DNA of 64,000 nt from NCBI GenBank assembly GCA_963662155.1, contig OY759261.1:62933917-62997916 (forward strand), written 5' to 3'. Both the position numbers and the translations under genes were made by a program. Origin of the DNA: Lamellibrachia columna (Eukaryota > Annelida > Polychaeta > Sabellida > Siboglinidae). Positions 1 to 11,700 of the stretch are shown here, piece after piece (within the stretch, counting starts at the first letter, position 1; every line of letters starts with the position of its first letter). The notes under the pieces are model-generated. The model was not told where the DNA came from, searched no databases, and worked only from the letters and a program-made list of their open reading frames with translations.

Positions 1-1300
1 ATAAAAGTTCGTTAATGACGACAACATCGTCGGTGGTCTTTCCAATTTAGCGATTCATCCAGTGACGTATCTAGGATCTCACAACGGGAGGCCAAGCCTA
101 GTCACTATCATGTAGCGGCGCAGAAATAATACGGGAACAAACAAAAAACGGCCCAATGGCCTCGCCCCTAAATACGCCACTGTATTCATCGATTAGAACT
201 CCAAGAAATTTCGTAACACGTAGTTTAGGCCTACTCTTTTATCGAAGTATTTGTTTTATCCCGATGCTTATTTTATAAGAATTAATTGCTTTTTGATGTC
301 ATAATAACAACATCATGACTGTGTGGTTTTTAATTTAACATTATTAGTCAGAAATGTGTTGATGTTTTATCATCGTTTCCCTTAGTTCACATTTGTGAAC
401 CGTGTCGGCGTCGCATCGTTCACTCGCGTTTGTCTGGTCAAAAATACAAGCAATCGACGTACTTCTCTTTCTTCCGCTAGACGGCGCGCACCCCCGAGCC
501 TGTGCTCAGCCAGGCGTGGCAGTCGTCACGTGTGAGTGACTCGCGAATACCGGTTATTCCAGCATGTCGCTCCGGCTTACTACCGAGTGCTTTCACTAGG
601 TACGACAGCCATTTTGAGCAGACACCAGTACGTGTGGCTGACTCAAGAAGACCACACGTTCCGTTGGTCTAGTCGTGGATCGAACTTACCCAACTGGGGA
701 AAAGGACGCAGTTGTTGATTAGGTGTCTGGCTGCACTGTCTGGTAGGTGACTGCGATGTATGTTACTGGTTTGTGACCGGGTCGTCCCGTCTATTTTCAG
801 TCGTGTCAGTGTGCATAATGCGTGTGCATTCACCAATCGCAGTGGAAATGTACTAGTCTCTACTACTGTAATTAATGTTCTAATGTTCCGTAAAGACTGC
901 ATGCGTCGCCGATGAAGAACACGCAGGTGTTGACGACACAGGCGACACAAAAACATTGCATCTTTAAAATTAACGAGCACCATGTATCGTGTTTTGTACC
1001 TTATTTTTATGTATCATTTGTCGTCAACACCCTCTTTGTTGTTCCTGAGTAACTCCAGATTGTCGACTCGCACGAGTGCCACATAGGTATACAGAACATA
1101 ACATTTCCCGGCTCATAACCTTACAGGGCTACTGATCGAGGACGTTCGGCATGACTGCACACACGTGTATCCGATGACTACTAGGGATTGGAATCTTGTA
1201 GCATGCTTTTCGATTTTTTTTTTTTTGAACTTGTATACTGTTTTTGAAATACAAGGTGTATCACTGACACGAGTAGTCTAGACGTACTGATTGGTGGCCT
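1..1300. other. Non-coding flank, nothing recognised
   Basis: I see no convincing exon, RNA gene or repeat here. The short open frames lack recognisable domains and splice context. A GTCACGTGTG E-box-like site lies near 525-534, too isolated to assign. Confidence 0.4.
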
Positions 1301-1307
1301 GACCTTG

Positions 1308-1353
1308 CCCCCCTCCCCCTCCCCCTCCCCCTCCCCCTCCTCCTCCTCCTCCT
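1308..1353. repeat. C-rich (CCCCCT)n / (CCT)n tract
   Basis: About 46 bases of nearly pure pyrimidine, with successive C5-6 runs separated by single T, grading into CCT repeats. The complementary strand has many G-runs and could form a G-quadruplex. It lies just beyond the 3' end of the LINE fragment at 1375-2290. Confidence 0.8.
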
Positions 1354-1374
1354 TTATCTGGGTATAACCATTTA

Positions 1375-2290
1375 CTTGACCAAGATGTTAAATAATCTAG
1401 ATCGTTCTGTAGTGTATGCTAGTCATTTCGACTAGTAATCGTTTTGAAAACCTTTGTATCATCCGCAAATATATATACTTTCGAAACTATATTCTCAGGA
1501 AGATCATTTATGCATAAAACAAATAGGATCGGTCCTAAGACACTGCCTTGTGGAATATCACTTGTTATATTTGCCCACTCAGAATTTGTACTATTTACGT
1601 TGACCTGCTGTACACGGTCAGACAAGAACGACTGGATCCATCTTAGTGTGTAATACTCTACACCATACGATTCAAGTTTGCCTATCAATATTTTGTGAGG
1701 GACGGTGTCGAATGCTTTCATGAAGTCTAAATATACAACGTCTACAGGCTCCCCTGCATCTAAAGCTTTGGTACATGAGTCAATAACATTTAATAATTGG
1801 AATACCGTAGAACGACCTTTAATAAAACCAAATTGTTGCGTACTGAATAATTTATTCATAATCATATGATTGACAATATGGTCTTTGACACATTGTTCCA
1901 TACATTTACATATTATACTTGTTAAGCTGACTGGTCTATAATTTCCTGCATTTTTTCGATTACCCTTCTTAAATATGGCTGATATCCTTCCCTTTTTCCA
2001 TTCTTTTGGTAGTTCACCCACAGCCAATGAATTATTAAATAGCCTAGCTAGTGGTTTACATAGATGATTAGATAGCTCTTTCAACAACCTAGGATGAACA
2101 CCATCTGGCCCTACCGATTTACACACATTAAGATTATCAAGTTTTGTTTTAAGCATTTTCTCATCAGTAGTCAATTCTTCCATGTTATGCCTTAACTTCA
2201 CTGGTGGAATATGAGGGATATCACTATCTGGCTCTACAGTAAAAATTTTTAAAAAAAATGTCCTAGGACATCTGCCTTTTCCCAGTGAGT
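1375..2290 (-). mobile_element. 5'- and 3'-truncated non-LTR retrotransposon, RT domain
   Basis: The minus strand keeps a 260-residue open frame over most of a LINE reverse transcriptase. Visible in order are [73 protein letters not shown] and the catalytic FADDTKVF. These are the usual RT blocks of CR1/Jockey-group LINEs. The frame breaks shortly after FADD near 1419 and homology fades by about 1375. No endonuclease or ORF1 is attached. It differs clearly from the CR1 copies further along, so it is a separate family. Inactive by truncation. Confidence 0.85.
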
Positions 2291-2394
2291 CTAGATTTAG
2301 GATCTTTAGGGTCTGTGTTCAGGTTGGTTGACCAACTCAACTTTTCGCATTCAGCCACGCTGCACTAAGTCTACATATTCACATCCTTATATAT

Positions 2395-2480
2395 CGCCCA
2401 CTGTCAGACACTCACTTGTAGCTGAGTGAAGCGAGGCAGTGAGGAGTAAACGAAATTGCACAAGTTTTTAAACAGCAGCA
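2395..2480 (-). mobile_element. Short SINE fragment
   Basis: The run gaggagtaaacgaaattgca resembles part of the SINE body at 9120-9160 (ggggtgaacgaaattgccca). No A or B box is visible, so this is probably a truncated, diverged copy. Confidence 0.35.
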
Positions 2481-3161
2481 AGTGGATTCTGCTAAATTAC
2501 CAAGTAATTTCTGATACACGTGTACACACACGTAGATGTATAATGTTGTGCAGTTGGCAGCACATCAGTAACACTTGCGAAAAATACTGATTGGAACGTT
2601 TGTGTAATGACGTACGAAAATAGGCCAGCTTCAAGTGTCATCGTCCATTTTGTCTTGGAGCAGTGTGAATCAACATCTATTTTAACGTATTGATCGCCCA
2701 AATATGACTCGATGAACCACACTTGATATAATTTGACCGTTATTAATATGCTTATTTTGAACGTTTCGATCCGAAGATCATGTGTACATTGCCTGCTGCT
2801 ATTCGTAAACAGATAACGGCCCAATTATATTCATCAATTGTTGTCCATTAAACACATTTGAGCGGTCAAGATGTTAGAATATATATATTTTATTATATGA
2901 AATATAACATTACTTTCCAATAAAAACGAGCAGAACTTGAACTGTTTATTGCATTGGGGCATACCTGAGGTTTTTCATTTGCAACCATTAGAACGTTTCA
3001 ATAAACTTATTGAGTGCGTTAAACATCCAGTGACTTGTGTCATGTTTGAATGTTCTTCAGTTGACATAGGCCCCTGTCGGTGTTTTAGGATGCGATGTCG
3101 GTTGTCGCTTGCTGACACGCAGACTGTTCTAATGGTGACGTTAAACGCATGCCCAACGAAG

Positions 3162-4933
3162 ATGATCCGCAAGTACTGTAAGCTGGGACTGATCGTGCTG
3201 TTGATGCTGTCCGCTTTATACATGATAACGTCACACACAGGCAGCAACACACGAGATCGCGTCCTGGCGGAGAAACTTAGCCAGGACGCGGTTGTCGACC
3301 CGTTGTTCAATGAGGTATTTCCAGGAGTCCAGGATCTGAAGGGAAACGACGCCGAAGGCAACCATCTGCGCGACACAATTGACATGAATCCCGAAATCAG
3401 ACCGCGTCAGAACAATGTCGGAAACATCGGCGTTAAAAATGAAGGGACCAATTTGAAGAAAGAACAACTGGAACCGCGAGCTGTAACAGCGCCACCTGCC
3501 GTCGGTGGAGGAAATCACGTGACCCCCGTGCGAACGCCGATGCCTGACACCATTGACAACCTGCCGCACAACGTGGTGCTGGACCCTAAACTCGCTCCCA
3601 ATACCGTGTATTACGTATGGTGCGGTCGACGTTGGTTCGAGTTTGTGCACTACCTCAGCGTCGTCAGCGTCATGCGTCACGTGAGGCCGGACAACGTCGT
3701 CTTCTACTATGACAACTACCCGGTGCTCGACTTCTGGCTGTACAACACGTGGTTCGACGATATCACGCGAGAGTACCCGTTCTTTCGTCCTCGCTTCGTC
3801 AATGCCAGCGGCACCGACAACATGTGTGCGGAACACGGGTTGGTCAACATGTCGTTTGTGCACAAGAGGTTGTCACGTCGCGGAGGTATCTACATCAACG
3901 AGAATACGATCCTCGGCTCGTTCCCCATCGGCCTGCGACGTTACGACCTGGTAGACGTCGTCGGCGCAAGAGGAACCGGGTTCCTGCTGAGTCGCGGCGG
4001 GCTACCAGGCGCGCGCTCTGTCAGCGCCGTCCTAAGAGACCCGACCGCACGCACGACCTCGCTACGGTGTGCCGCCACGATCGCCGACTACAACGCCGCT
4101 ACGGACAAACCGGTGTGCATCACCCCGGAGACCAAGTTCTTCCCGAAGGATATCTGGACGCTCGACTCTGATTTCGGCCGGATCACCCGGAACGTGTTTT
4201 ACGGCCGACCGGAAGTGCCGATACAGCGGCAATCGTTCGATGATCTCGTTCCCAATATCGCGCACATCGTGTGGCTGGGCGGTGGTCCCATGGACTTCCT
4301 CTTCTACCTGTGTGTCCTTAGTCTCATCTACGTTGCAAAGGTGATGTGTATTTTGCTTTCGGCGATACAATTCTCCATGGGATGTTACGAAAACGTTTCG
4401 TTTAAATTACCATACATTCGTCACTTACATTGCTAGGTCTGGGAAGTTTGCGTTTTTAAACTGGCAAAACATAATTTGTTTTTCATTAAAATAGAAAATG
4501 TAATGATGTATCTGCCCACAGGTCGATACTGTCTACATCCACGGCGACGCGCCCCCTACCGGCATGTACTGGAATCGTGTCCGCGACCACCACCAGGTAA
4601 TGTCACACAGTTGTGTATTTCGTAGTGGTGGCCATGTTAGGGCTGGTTTACACAAGTGAATTGTGCCCGGATGACAACGCGCAGCTAATTAGTGTGTGCG
4701 TTTAGACGAGCGTATATGTATATACACTGAGAATATACACTGAGTATATACACTGAGAATGCGACCAATTGACTCACACCACTCCCGGGTTGAGCTTTGG
4801 TGAAAGGTCACTACGGTTCACTTGCTGTCGGTCGCGGCGGACTCTGATTGGTCACTGCGTCCAAATCACTGCAACTGACAGTCGGTGGAATTTGACCGTT
4901 TGCAGTGTTCCTTCTTACTGCACTACCATTTAT

Positions 4934-4978
<45 letters not shown>

Positions 4979-5826
4979 CAATATGATAAAAGCACATATG
5001 TTGCCAACTGTATATGTATTCATCCGATTAAAAAACAGAATTCGATGTAATCATAGCCATAGCCATTTGCGGACTATACAGGCAATACATTCTTTCTTAA
5101 ACCGGAAGTAGGTTGTGTAATGGTTGCATAGCCAAAGAACTTAGGTCGTAGCTTATGTATGTTTAACCTGGAATAAAAATAGTACTTTGTGTGCAGGTGA
5201 AGTTGATCTTCCGTGAGAGCCCGCGAACTGTCTACGGCAACAACGTCAACGTCATTTCCCACGTGACCGACATATGGCGCGTGGACTTCATGCTCAAATA
5301 TGGCGGCGTCTACGTCGACACAGACACGGTGTTCGTGCGAGAACTGGACCGCAACATCCGGTCCTGGGACGCCGTCGGCTCGTACGACTGGACCTATTGG
5401 AACCCGCCATTCCCCGACACCATCAACTTCGGCGTGGCCGTCGGCAAGCGAAACGCAACCTACTGGCGATTATTCCAGGAGTCGATGCGCTGGTTCATCG
5501 ACAAAGACTGGTCTTGGAACGGACTTCGTCAGCCGTACAAGGTGCAGGAACGCCACCCCGACCTCGTCCGGCTAGACCCACATCTCCAGGTCATTTGCTT
5601 TGAATTCAAGTGTCACCCCACCTGGTGGCCGAACTACCATGACGAGAGCATTCACCATGTCAACAGCGGCAGCAAACTTGATTGGCGCAACGACGTGTAC
5701 GCGTTCCATTGGACGCTGCCGACGCCGAAAGAACTAACGAATGAGGAGAATTTAATGGCAGATAATGGCATGTTCGCTGATATTGGACGTTATATTCTCC
5801 AAAAAGCGGGTCTTCTTGAAGTGTAG
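3162..5826 (+). CDS. Two-domain type II Golgi-type glycosyltransferase (DXD sugar-binding family)
   Basis: Three exons, 3162-4340, 4522-4596 and 5197-5826, all phase 0 with GT-AG borders, give 627 aa. I chose the ATG at 3162 because it has A at -3 and puts a short basic tail directly before a signal anchor (GLIVLLMLSALYMI, about residues 9-22); upstream in-frame ATGs at 3042, 3090 and 3132 remain possible. A stem of about 120 residues follows. Two related domains come next, at about 147-350 and 365-600, starting NTVYYVWCG and NIAHIVWLG. The second has GGVYVDTDTVF with a DTD metal/sugar-nucleotide motif at 459-461, as in the Gly_transf_sug (alpha-1,4-glycosyltransferase-like) family. The first has GGIYINENTIL at the matching place, so it lacks the acidic pair and is probably not catalytic. 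Acceptor and donor sugars cannot be read. The last part, VYAFHWTLPTPKEL, is well conserved in style with the family. Likely site is the Golgi lumen, by inference from topology. Confidence 0.85.
4640..4870. repeat. Dispersed repeat fragment (copy 1)
   Basis: Within intron 2 of the glycosyltransferase gene. Segments such as gtttagacgagcg and ccactcccgggttgagcttt recur with changes at 47935-48115 in the third gene (gtagacgagc; ccactcccgctttgagcttt). This points to an unclassified interspersed element. Three copies of an atatacactgaga unit lie inside at 4718-4760. Confidence 0.45.
4929..4975. repeat. (TA)n microsatellite
   Basis: Nearly pure TA dinucleotides within intron 2 of the glycosyltransferase gene. 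Confidence 0.95.
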
Positions 5827-5857
5827 CAGACGACACGAGGGCGCCTGTTTACATAAT

Positions 5858-5962
5858 CACCAGGTGGCGCAACAGTTTCTTACCATTTGGCACAGTTCTC
5901 TGTCAGATTTGTATTGTAATAACAGCGTTCAACTATGAAATACACTGTCACGCCACCTGGTG
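5858..5962. promoter_or_regulatory. Inverted pair of CACCAGGTGGCG sites (CTCF-like)
   Basis: A 12-base sequence, CACCAGGTGGCG, at 5858-5869 is repeated exactly in reverse orientation at 5951-5962, just downstream of the glycosyltransferase stop. The word fits the core of the CTCF consensus known from vertebrates and flies. Facing motifs could also simply be a stem in the 3' UTR RNA or the ends of a short MITE. Function is inference. Confidence 0.4.
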
Positions 5963-7100
5963 AGTGAGTCCGTTAGCAAAAACTTTGTTTTACTGTAACT
6001 GTCAGTGTCACGGTTATTACTATAGCAGTTGGTTCGTTTATTGTAATTATTTGATACATGAAATTACATATTTTGTTTTAATTATTAATTATCTGACAGT
6101 ATGGCCTAGTTTATAATAATAGTACACCGGCGCCAACCAGTTTCCTGAATCGGCTAACAAGACAACGTTGGATCGAGAATTTGAGGTATTAGCGTTATAC
6201 ATGAGTCAATTCGTATAAGTATATAAAAACGTCAGTTAGTGCAAGAAACATCTTAATTGTCGTTCCTCGCTACTACTAATTGCTATCACATAGGACATTA
6301 GTCATTGCTGCGCTTCGTTGATGTTTCCCGAAAGAGTTCGACGCTGAGTAAGTGCCATTGTCATTTGTGTTGTTTGATATGCATAATATCATAATAATGT
6401 CAACCGCGTGTAGCATTCCTAGACTAGACTATAGGATGTTTGTAAATAAAATGTTTTTTTACCTTTATGTTCGATCGTTTTATGATGGGGTAATGTGAAT
6501 TTAGATGGCAACACATCGAATTAACAACAACGATTATGATAATTAGTTTATAGGAGGCCCGATATTTGAAAGTTTTTGTTATTTTATTGTTCGTGGTGAC
6601 ATCACAGCAACACATCGCCTTAAGGCGCTTTAAAGTTCTAAAACTATTCTGACATCTCTTCCTAGCATTTCACCGCCGTTGATGGTTCCTCACACATTGC
6701 CTTCACCATACTGTGTTTTGTCTCCCCACCCCTGCCCACTTCATAATTCCAAACACTGGTTCCCTTGGTAATAATAAGTTCGTACTGTGCTATTTTGGAA
6801 ACGCCACTTCCCTTGGCACTTGTGTTAAAGTAGCTGGGCCGGCCATTATATGCTTGTCTTGAATTGAGTCGTCTCAGTAGAAGTGTTTAAGATAAATTAA
6901 CAATTTCTTTACAGAATGTAGTTGAAATACTTTATTATATTACACATTAATAAAATCTGGAGTTTTTCATTTATTTGGTTATGTCACAAGATTTATTTTT
7001 ACTTTTGTAAATGTGAAAGAAAATAGCCACGAAATGCAAAACTATATCGTTTTAAGAAAATCCCCAAAGAAATAAATGACGAATTACGTGTGCTACACTA
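5963..7100. other. 3' UTR / intergenic, with AATAAA at 6445
   Basis: AT-rich and without coding signs. AATAAA at 6445-6450 is a candidate polyadenylation signal for the glycosyltransferase transcript, which would give a 3' UTR of about 620 bases. Nothing else is recognised. Confidence 0.4.
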
Positions 7101-7109
7101 CCACGAATT

Positions 7110-8070
7110 AAGTTCGCAAAAAAGTTGAATGACATCCTAAGGTGGCAGTGTATTTTTTTACACAAACCCTTCACCAATTTATATAGCAGCATGTTAATTC
7201 ACGGTTATTTACCGGATGCTATGATGATTACAATCAAAGCCCCCATAATTAAAAATAAGGCGGGTGACCTGTCTGATAACAACAACTACCGACCCACTGC
7301 TCTAGCCACAATTGCTAGTAAATTATTTGAATTCTTGATATTACCCAGGGTTTCAACTTTTTTTATCTACACGTGTAAACCGATTTGGATTTAAAAAGCA
7401 TCATTCAACTGAAATGCTGATATTTTTTTATTAAAAGAACTCTTTTGACACTACATAGCGAATGGCTCATCTATGTATGTCACCATGCTGGATGCCTCTA
7501 AGGCCTTTGACATAGTCAATCATAGTAAGCTATTCACCAAACAAATTGACCGAGACTGTCCTTCTTTTATTGTGCGCATTCTTTATTACTGGTACAGAAC
7601 CCAGAAAATCACTGTCAGATGGTGTTGTAGCTTCTCAGAATTTGTTACCGTTTCAAACAGTGTTAAACAGGGTGTTAAGCATGGATGACTTAAGTGTAAA
7701 TTTGAATAAACTAGAAATTGGTTGTCTTTATGCAGGAACCATAATGAATCATATGATGTATGCCGATGACCTTTGTGTTTTTTCACCTAATGTTGCGGGG
7801 TTGAGAAAACTCACCGATTGTTGTGCCAAGTATGGCAATATGTTTGATATAACATACAACGCCAACAAATCTTTCTGTATGGTTATTGATAACAAATCTA
7901 GGGACAAAAAAAGTAATTTAAAAAAAAAGACAGTCTGGAAGGTATTACTGCTGCTTATAACAACAGTTTTAGAATATTACAGAACTTGTCACCCCGCTGT
8001 AGTGCAAGTCATATGTTCGCTACTAATTATATTAAATCCTTTAACGAACGCATTCGCTCATACATTTTAA
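7110..8070 (+). mobile_element. Degenerate LINE reverse-transcriptase remnant
   Basis: Broken frames on the plus strand keep RT blocks: APIIKNKAGDLSDNNNYRP, MLDASKAFDIVNHSKLF, NSVKQGVKHG and MMYADDLCVFSP, the last being the YADD catalytic box. Frameshifts separate them (near 7394, 7473 and 7688). It belongs to a different family from the CR1 copies. No ends can be defined. Confidence 0.75.
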
Positions 8071-8206
8071 AACCTTTTATGCTGGTTAAAACAATCCGAC
8101 AATAAACGTTTTGTTAATTATTTTCACACTTTTATTTATTATCGAAGTCCATTGATTAAACATTGGATTGGACAATTGTATGTTTTTAATTCATGATGTG
8201 TGCGCA

Positions 8207-8412
<206 letters not shown>

Positions 8413-8793
8413 TTTTTTTTTTCTCACATGTACCTCTAATGTTCAACATGTGTGTATATTTATGTATTTTTAATTGTATTGTATTTGACTTTGCCTAAAT
8501 ATTTATAATTTATATTAAATTCTAGACAAGAACAGTTGTATGCAATACATTAACCTGTTGAAGATTGCGTGGGTGCAACACGCCTCCTTTGTGGTGATTT
8601 CTCAACGTTGTACTTTTCGACGTTTAGCTCTAATTTACCCCCCCCCCCAATCCACAACATATTCTACGTAAAAAAAATCATCTTGGGTACGAAGCATGTC
8701 GGGGATACGAATCGTCGTGGGTACGAATTGGGTACAAATGGCGAAACCAAGAGGTAACACCCCTATCTGCAAAATAGATTCGTCCAAGCAAAG

Positions 8794-11700
8794 ATGGCTT
8801 CAGTGGTAGTTAGCGTTCTGCAGTTGTCTCTGTTTACGCTTCTGTGGGTTTTTGTAAAAGGCGCAGATGATTCACATGGAACTGTTGTGCTGGCGCAAGT
8901 TGTAAGGATTATATATTTGGTATTATTTGTGTTGTTTTAGTGAAATTTACTACCCTTTTCAGCCGGAAATGACTGGTTGTTAACAGTATGAAGTTATAGT
9001 ACCGCCCCCCTGTCCTGCCTTTGTCAAGGCGTTATCTCAAGTAGTTATATTCCAAACAGCCCAATCTTGAGCTAACACAGGAGTTTGGACCAACGGCTTT
9101 TACTGTCTCTTCCGAAAGACACGGGCAAAGTGGGGTGAACGAAATTGCCCAAGCTTCGAAACGGCGGAGGTTGAATCGAACCACCGTCCTCTCGATGGGT
9201 GTCGGATGTTTCGGCCCATAACGGGTTCGGCCCATGGGCCGAACCATCCGTGTATGCAACCGGTGCCAGCAGGCGCCGTGGGCCGAAACGACTAACGAAT
9301 TCTTCGCTATTTTCAACTGTTTGCATGTTTTAGCGAAATGCTGTTGACTCGTTGTACGCTACAGTATTATTCTTTTCGAGTCAATTGTTTACAGAGTATT
9401 GTAATTGCGAAATGTTATACGCTACAACTGTTTCAGTGTTTTAACGAAACGCCATGCACTACATTATTATTGTTTTAGAACCAATATTACTTATTTATTA
9501 TGTTCCCTAGTTTCAACTGTTTGCGTGTTTTAGCGAAATATTGTACGCTACAGTATTATTACTTGAATTTGGTTCATTTCTTTATTATGTCAACCACTTT
9601 CTTTTAATTTATTAATATTGCTATATTTTTATAAATAGTTCCAGATCATTATTATTATATTAGCCTGTACGTATGTTTCTGTGCACAATCATAATTTCCA
9701 CCTCTCCGCCTTTCTTACTGATTCAGGCCGTGGGCCGAAACGACTATTCTTAGATTTCCGCCGCTTAGCTAGAGTGGGCCGAATCAACCGTCGCTGATTT
9801 CAATAGCGACAGTGAAATGGGCCGAACCATCCGTCTGCGTGGGCCGAATCGAATAGGCCGAACCACCCATCGGCATGGGCCGAACCCGTCATGGGCCGAA
9901 CCATCCGGGACCCCTCTCGATCGACAGGCGGGTGCTCTAACCATTAGACCACCGCTCCCCCCGTTGTCAAACTCAGAGTACCTTTGTATCGATAAATTTA
10001 GCTTCATGTGTTTATCAGCTAAACGCAGAGTTCTAATAGAGTATTATAAGCTGATAAGAATAACATTTACTTGATGTTCTGAGTTCAAAAAGGTGTCAAT
10101 GCTAATGGCAATGCGACTATGACTCACAGTATGACTATGAGCAAGTATGATATGGTAACCTACATGCCCGTATCGTATGGTGAATACCGATGAAGTCCAC
10201 CACAGTCCTATTTGTGGACTTTAGCTCCGCATTCAACAAAATCAATGAATGTGCCTCCTGAGCTACATTGTTGGATTTATAACTTTCTGGTTGACAGGCC
10301 CCAGTATGTCACTGTGAGTGGGGCTACATCGGATGTGACAATCCTGTCCACGGGCACCCCACAGTGCTGTGTCCTCTCGTCTGTGTTATACACAGTTTAT
10401 ACCAACGACGGTGCCTCTCAGTGTTCTGGAGTTGTCAAAATAAAGTATGCAGATGACCTTGCACGCTGTGGACTGATCCAAGGTGGTGATGAGGGTGACT
10501 GACAGACGAGAAATTTCCTCCCTTGAGAACTGGAGTAACGAACAGAAACTGTTCATTGACTTCAGGAAGGGAAAGAAAGAACACGCACCAGTAAAAATAG
10601 GTACTGAAACCATTGAAGAGGTGATCTTACCTGGTCTGATCAATGTGTCTCCAAACTGAACAAATGTCAGCAAAAACTACTTCTTGAGGCAGCTCAAGAA
10701 GTGTAATGTTAGCAGTAACATTCTCATGCTGTTCTATAGGGCAGTAGTAGAGAGCACACTGGTCTTTGGACTCCTGAATTGGTATGTTGAACTCTCAGTG
10801 AAAGACAGGAAGAAACTGGAGAGGATTGTCTTTGTGGCTGGCAAGATTATTGGCTCATCTCCCCCCTCCTTAGAACAACTGTACATGGAACGAACCATAT
10901 AGAAGGCAAAAACAATCATGGGTGATGAATCTCATCCAATGAATCACCTGTTCCAGCTCCTGCCCTCAGGGAAGTGCCTCAGTTCGGTGTATGCCAGAAT
11001 AGGGAGATACAAAAGGACATTCTTACATAGTGCCATATCTCTTTACAACAGTCGGTGATTCCTTAGATACTTGTGATATCAGCCAGTATGTGCAGTCTGA
11101 ATATGTGTATGTATGCATTCCTGCTTGTTGTAATACTTCATTGTTCATTTCGTTCATCACTCACACCCTCATATCTCATCCATCCGCCCATCGGTTGTTC
11201 ACCAACATGATCTCTCTGAATGCTATGATTACCTGTCTCAGTATATGATATATGTGTATTTGCAGTCATTTATCATGAGGTTGTAAGAAGAATCCTTCTT
11301 TAAAGAAGCAATAAAGATTATGTTATGTTATGTTACTGCACTAGTAACATAACATTCTAAAATTTGGCAGTTGATGTGAAAAAAATCTATACAATGCATT
11401 ATAGTATAGTTGAACTTCCTGTTTATTGTTTCATACAAATGTAGGGTGTATTAAATTGTGATATGTGAAATTATGCAATTCATATGATGTGACATAAGTG
11501 CAATTGAACAGGCATATTCACAGGTTTGTTTGTAGAAACTATTGGCTGTGAAATGGTGCATTTTTTGAGTAACAGGCGGAGGGTGCGTGAATACATGGAT
11601 ATTTTTGTAAACATTAATGGGCATCGCACATGGGGGCATTTTAAAAGAGGTGGAGGTGTGTGATTTTGACAAAACTTGGTCAGCATGTCAATGAGATGAT

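Noticed and set aside
2937..3161. N-terminal extension of the glycosyltransferase frame
   Set aside because: The open frame begins with TTG and adds 75 residues with no domain before a clear signal anchor; the ATG at 3162 is the better start.
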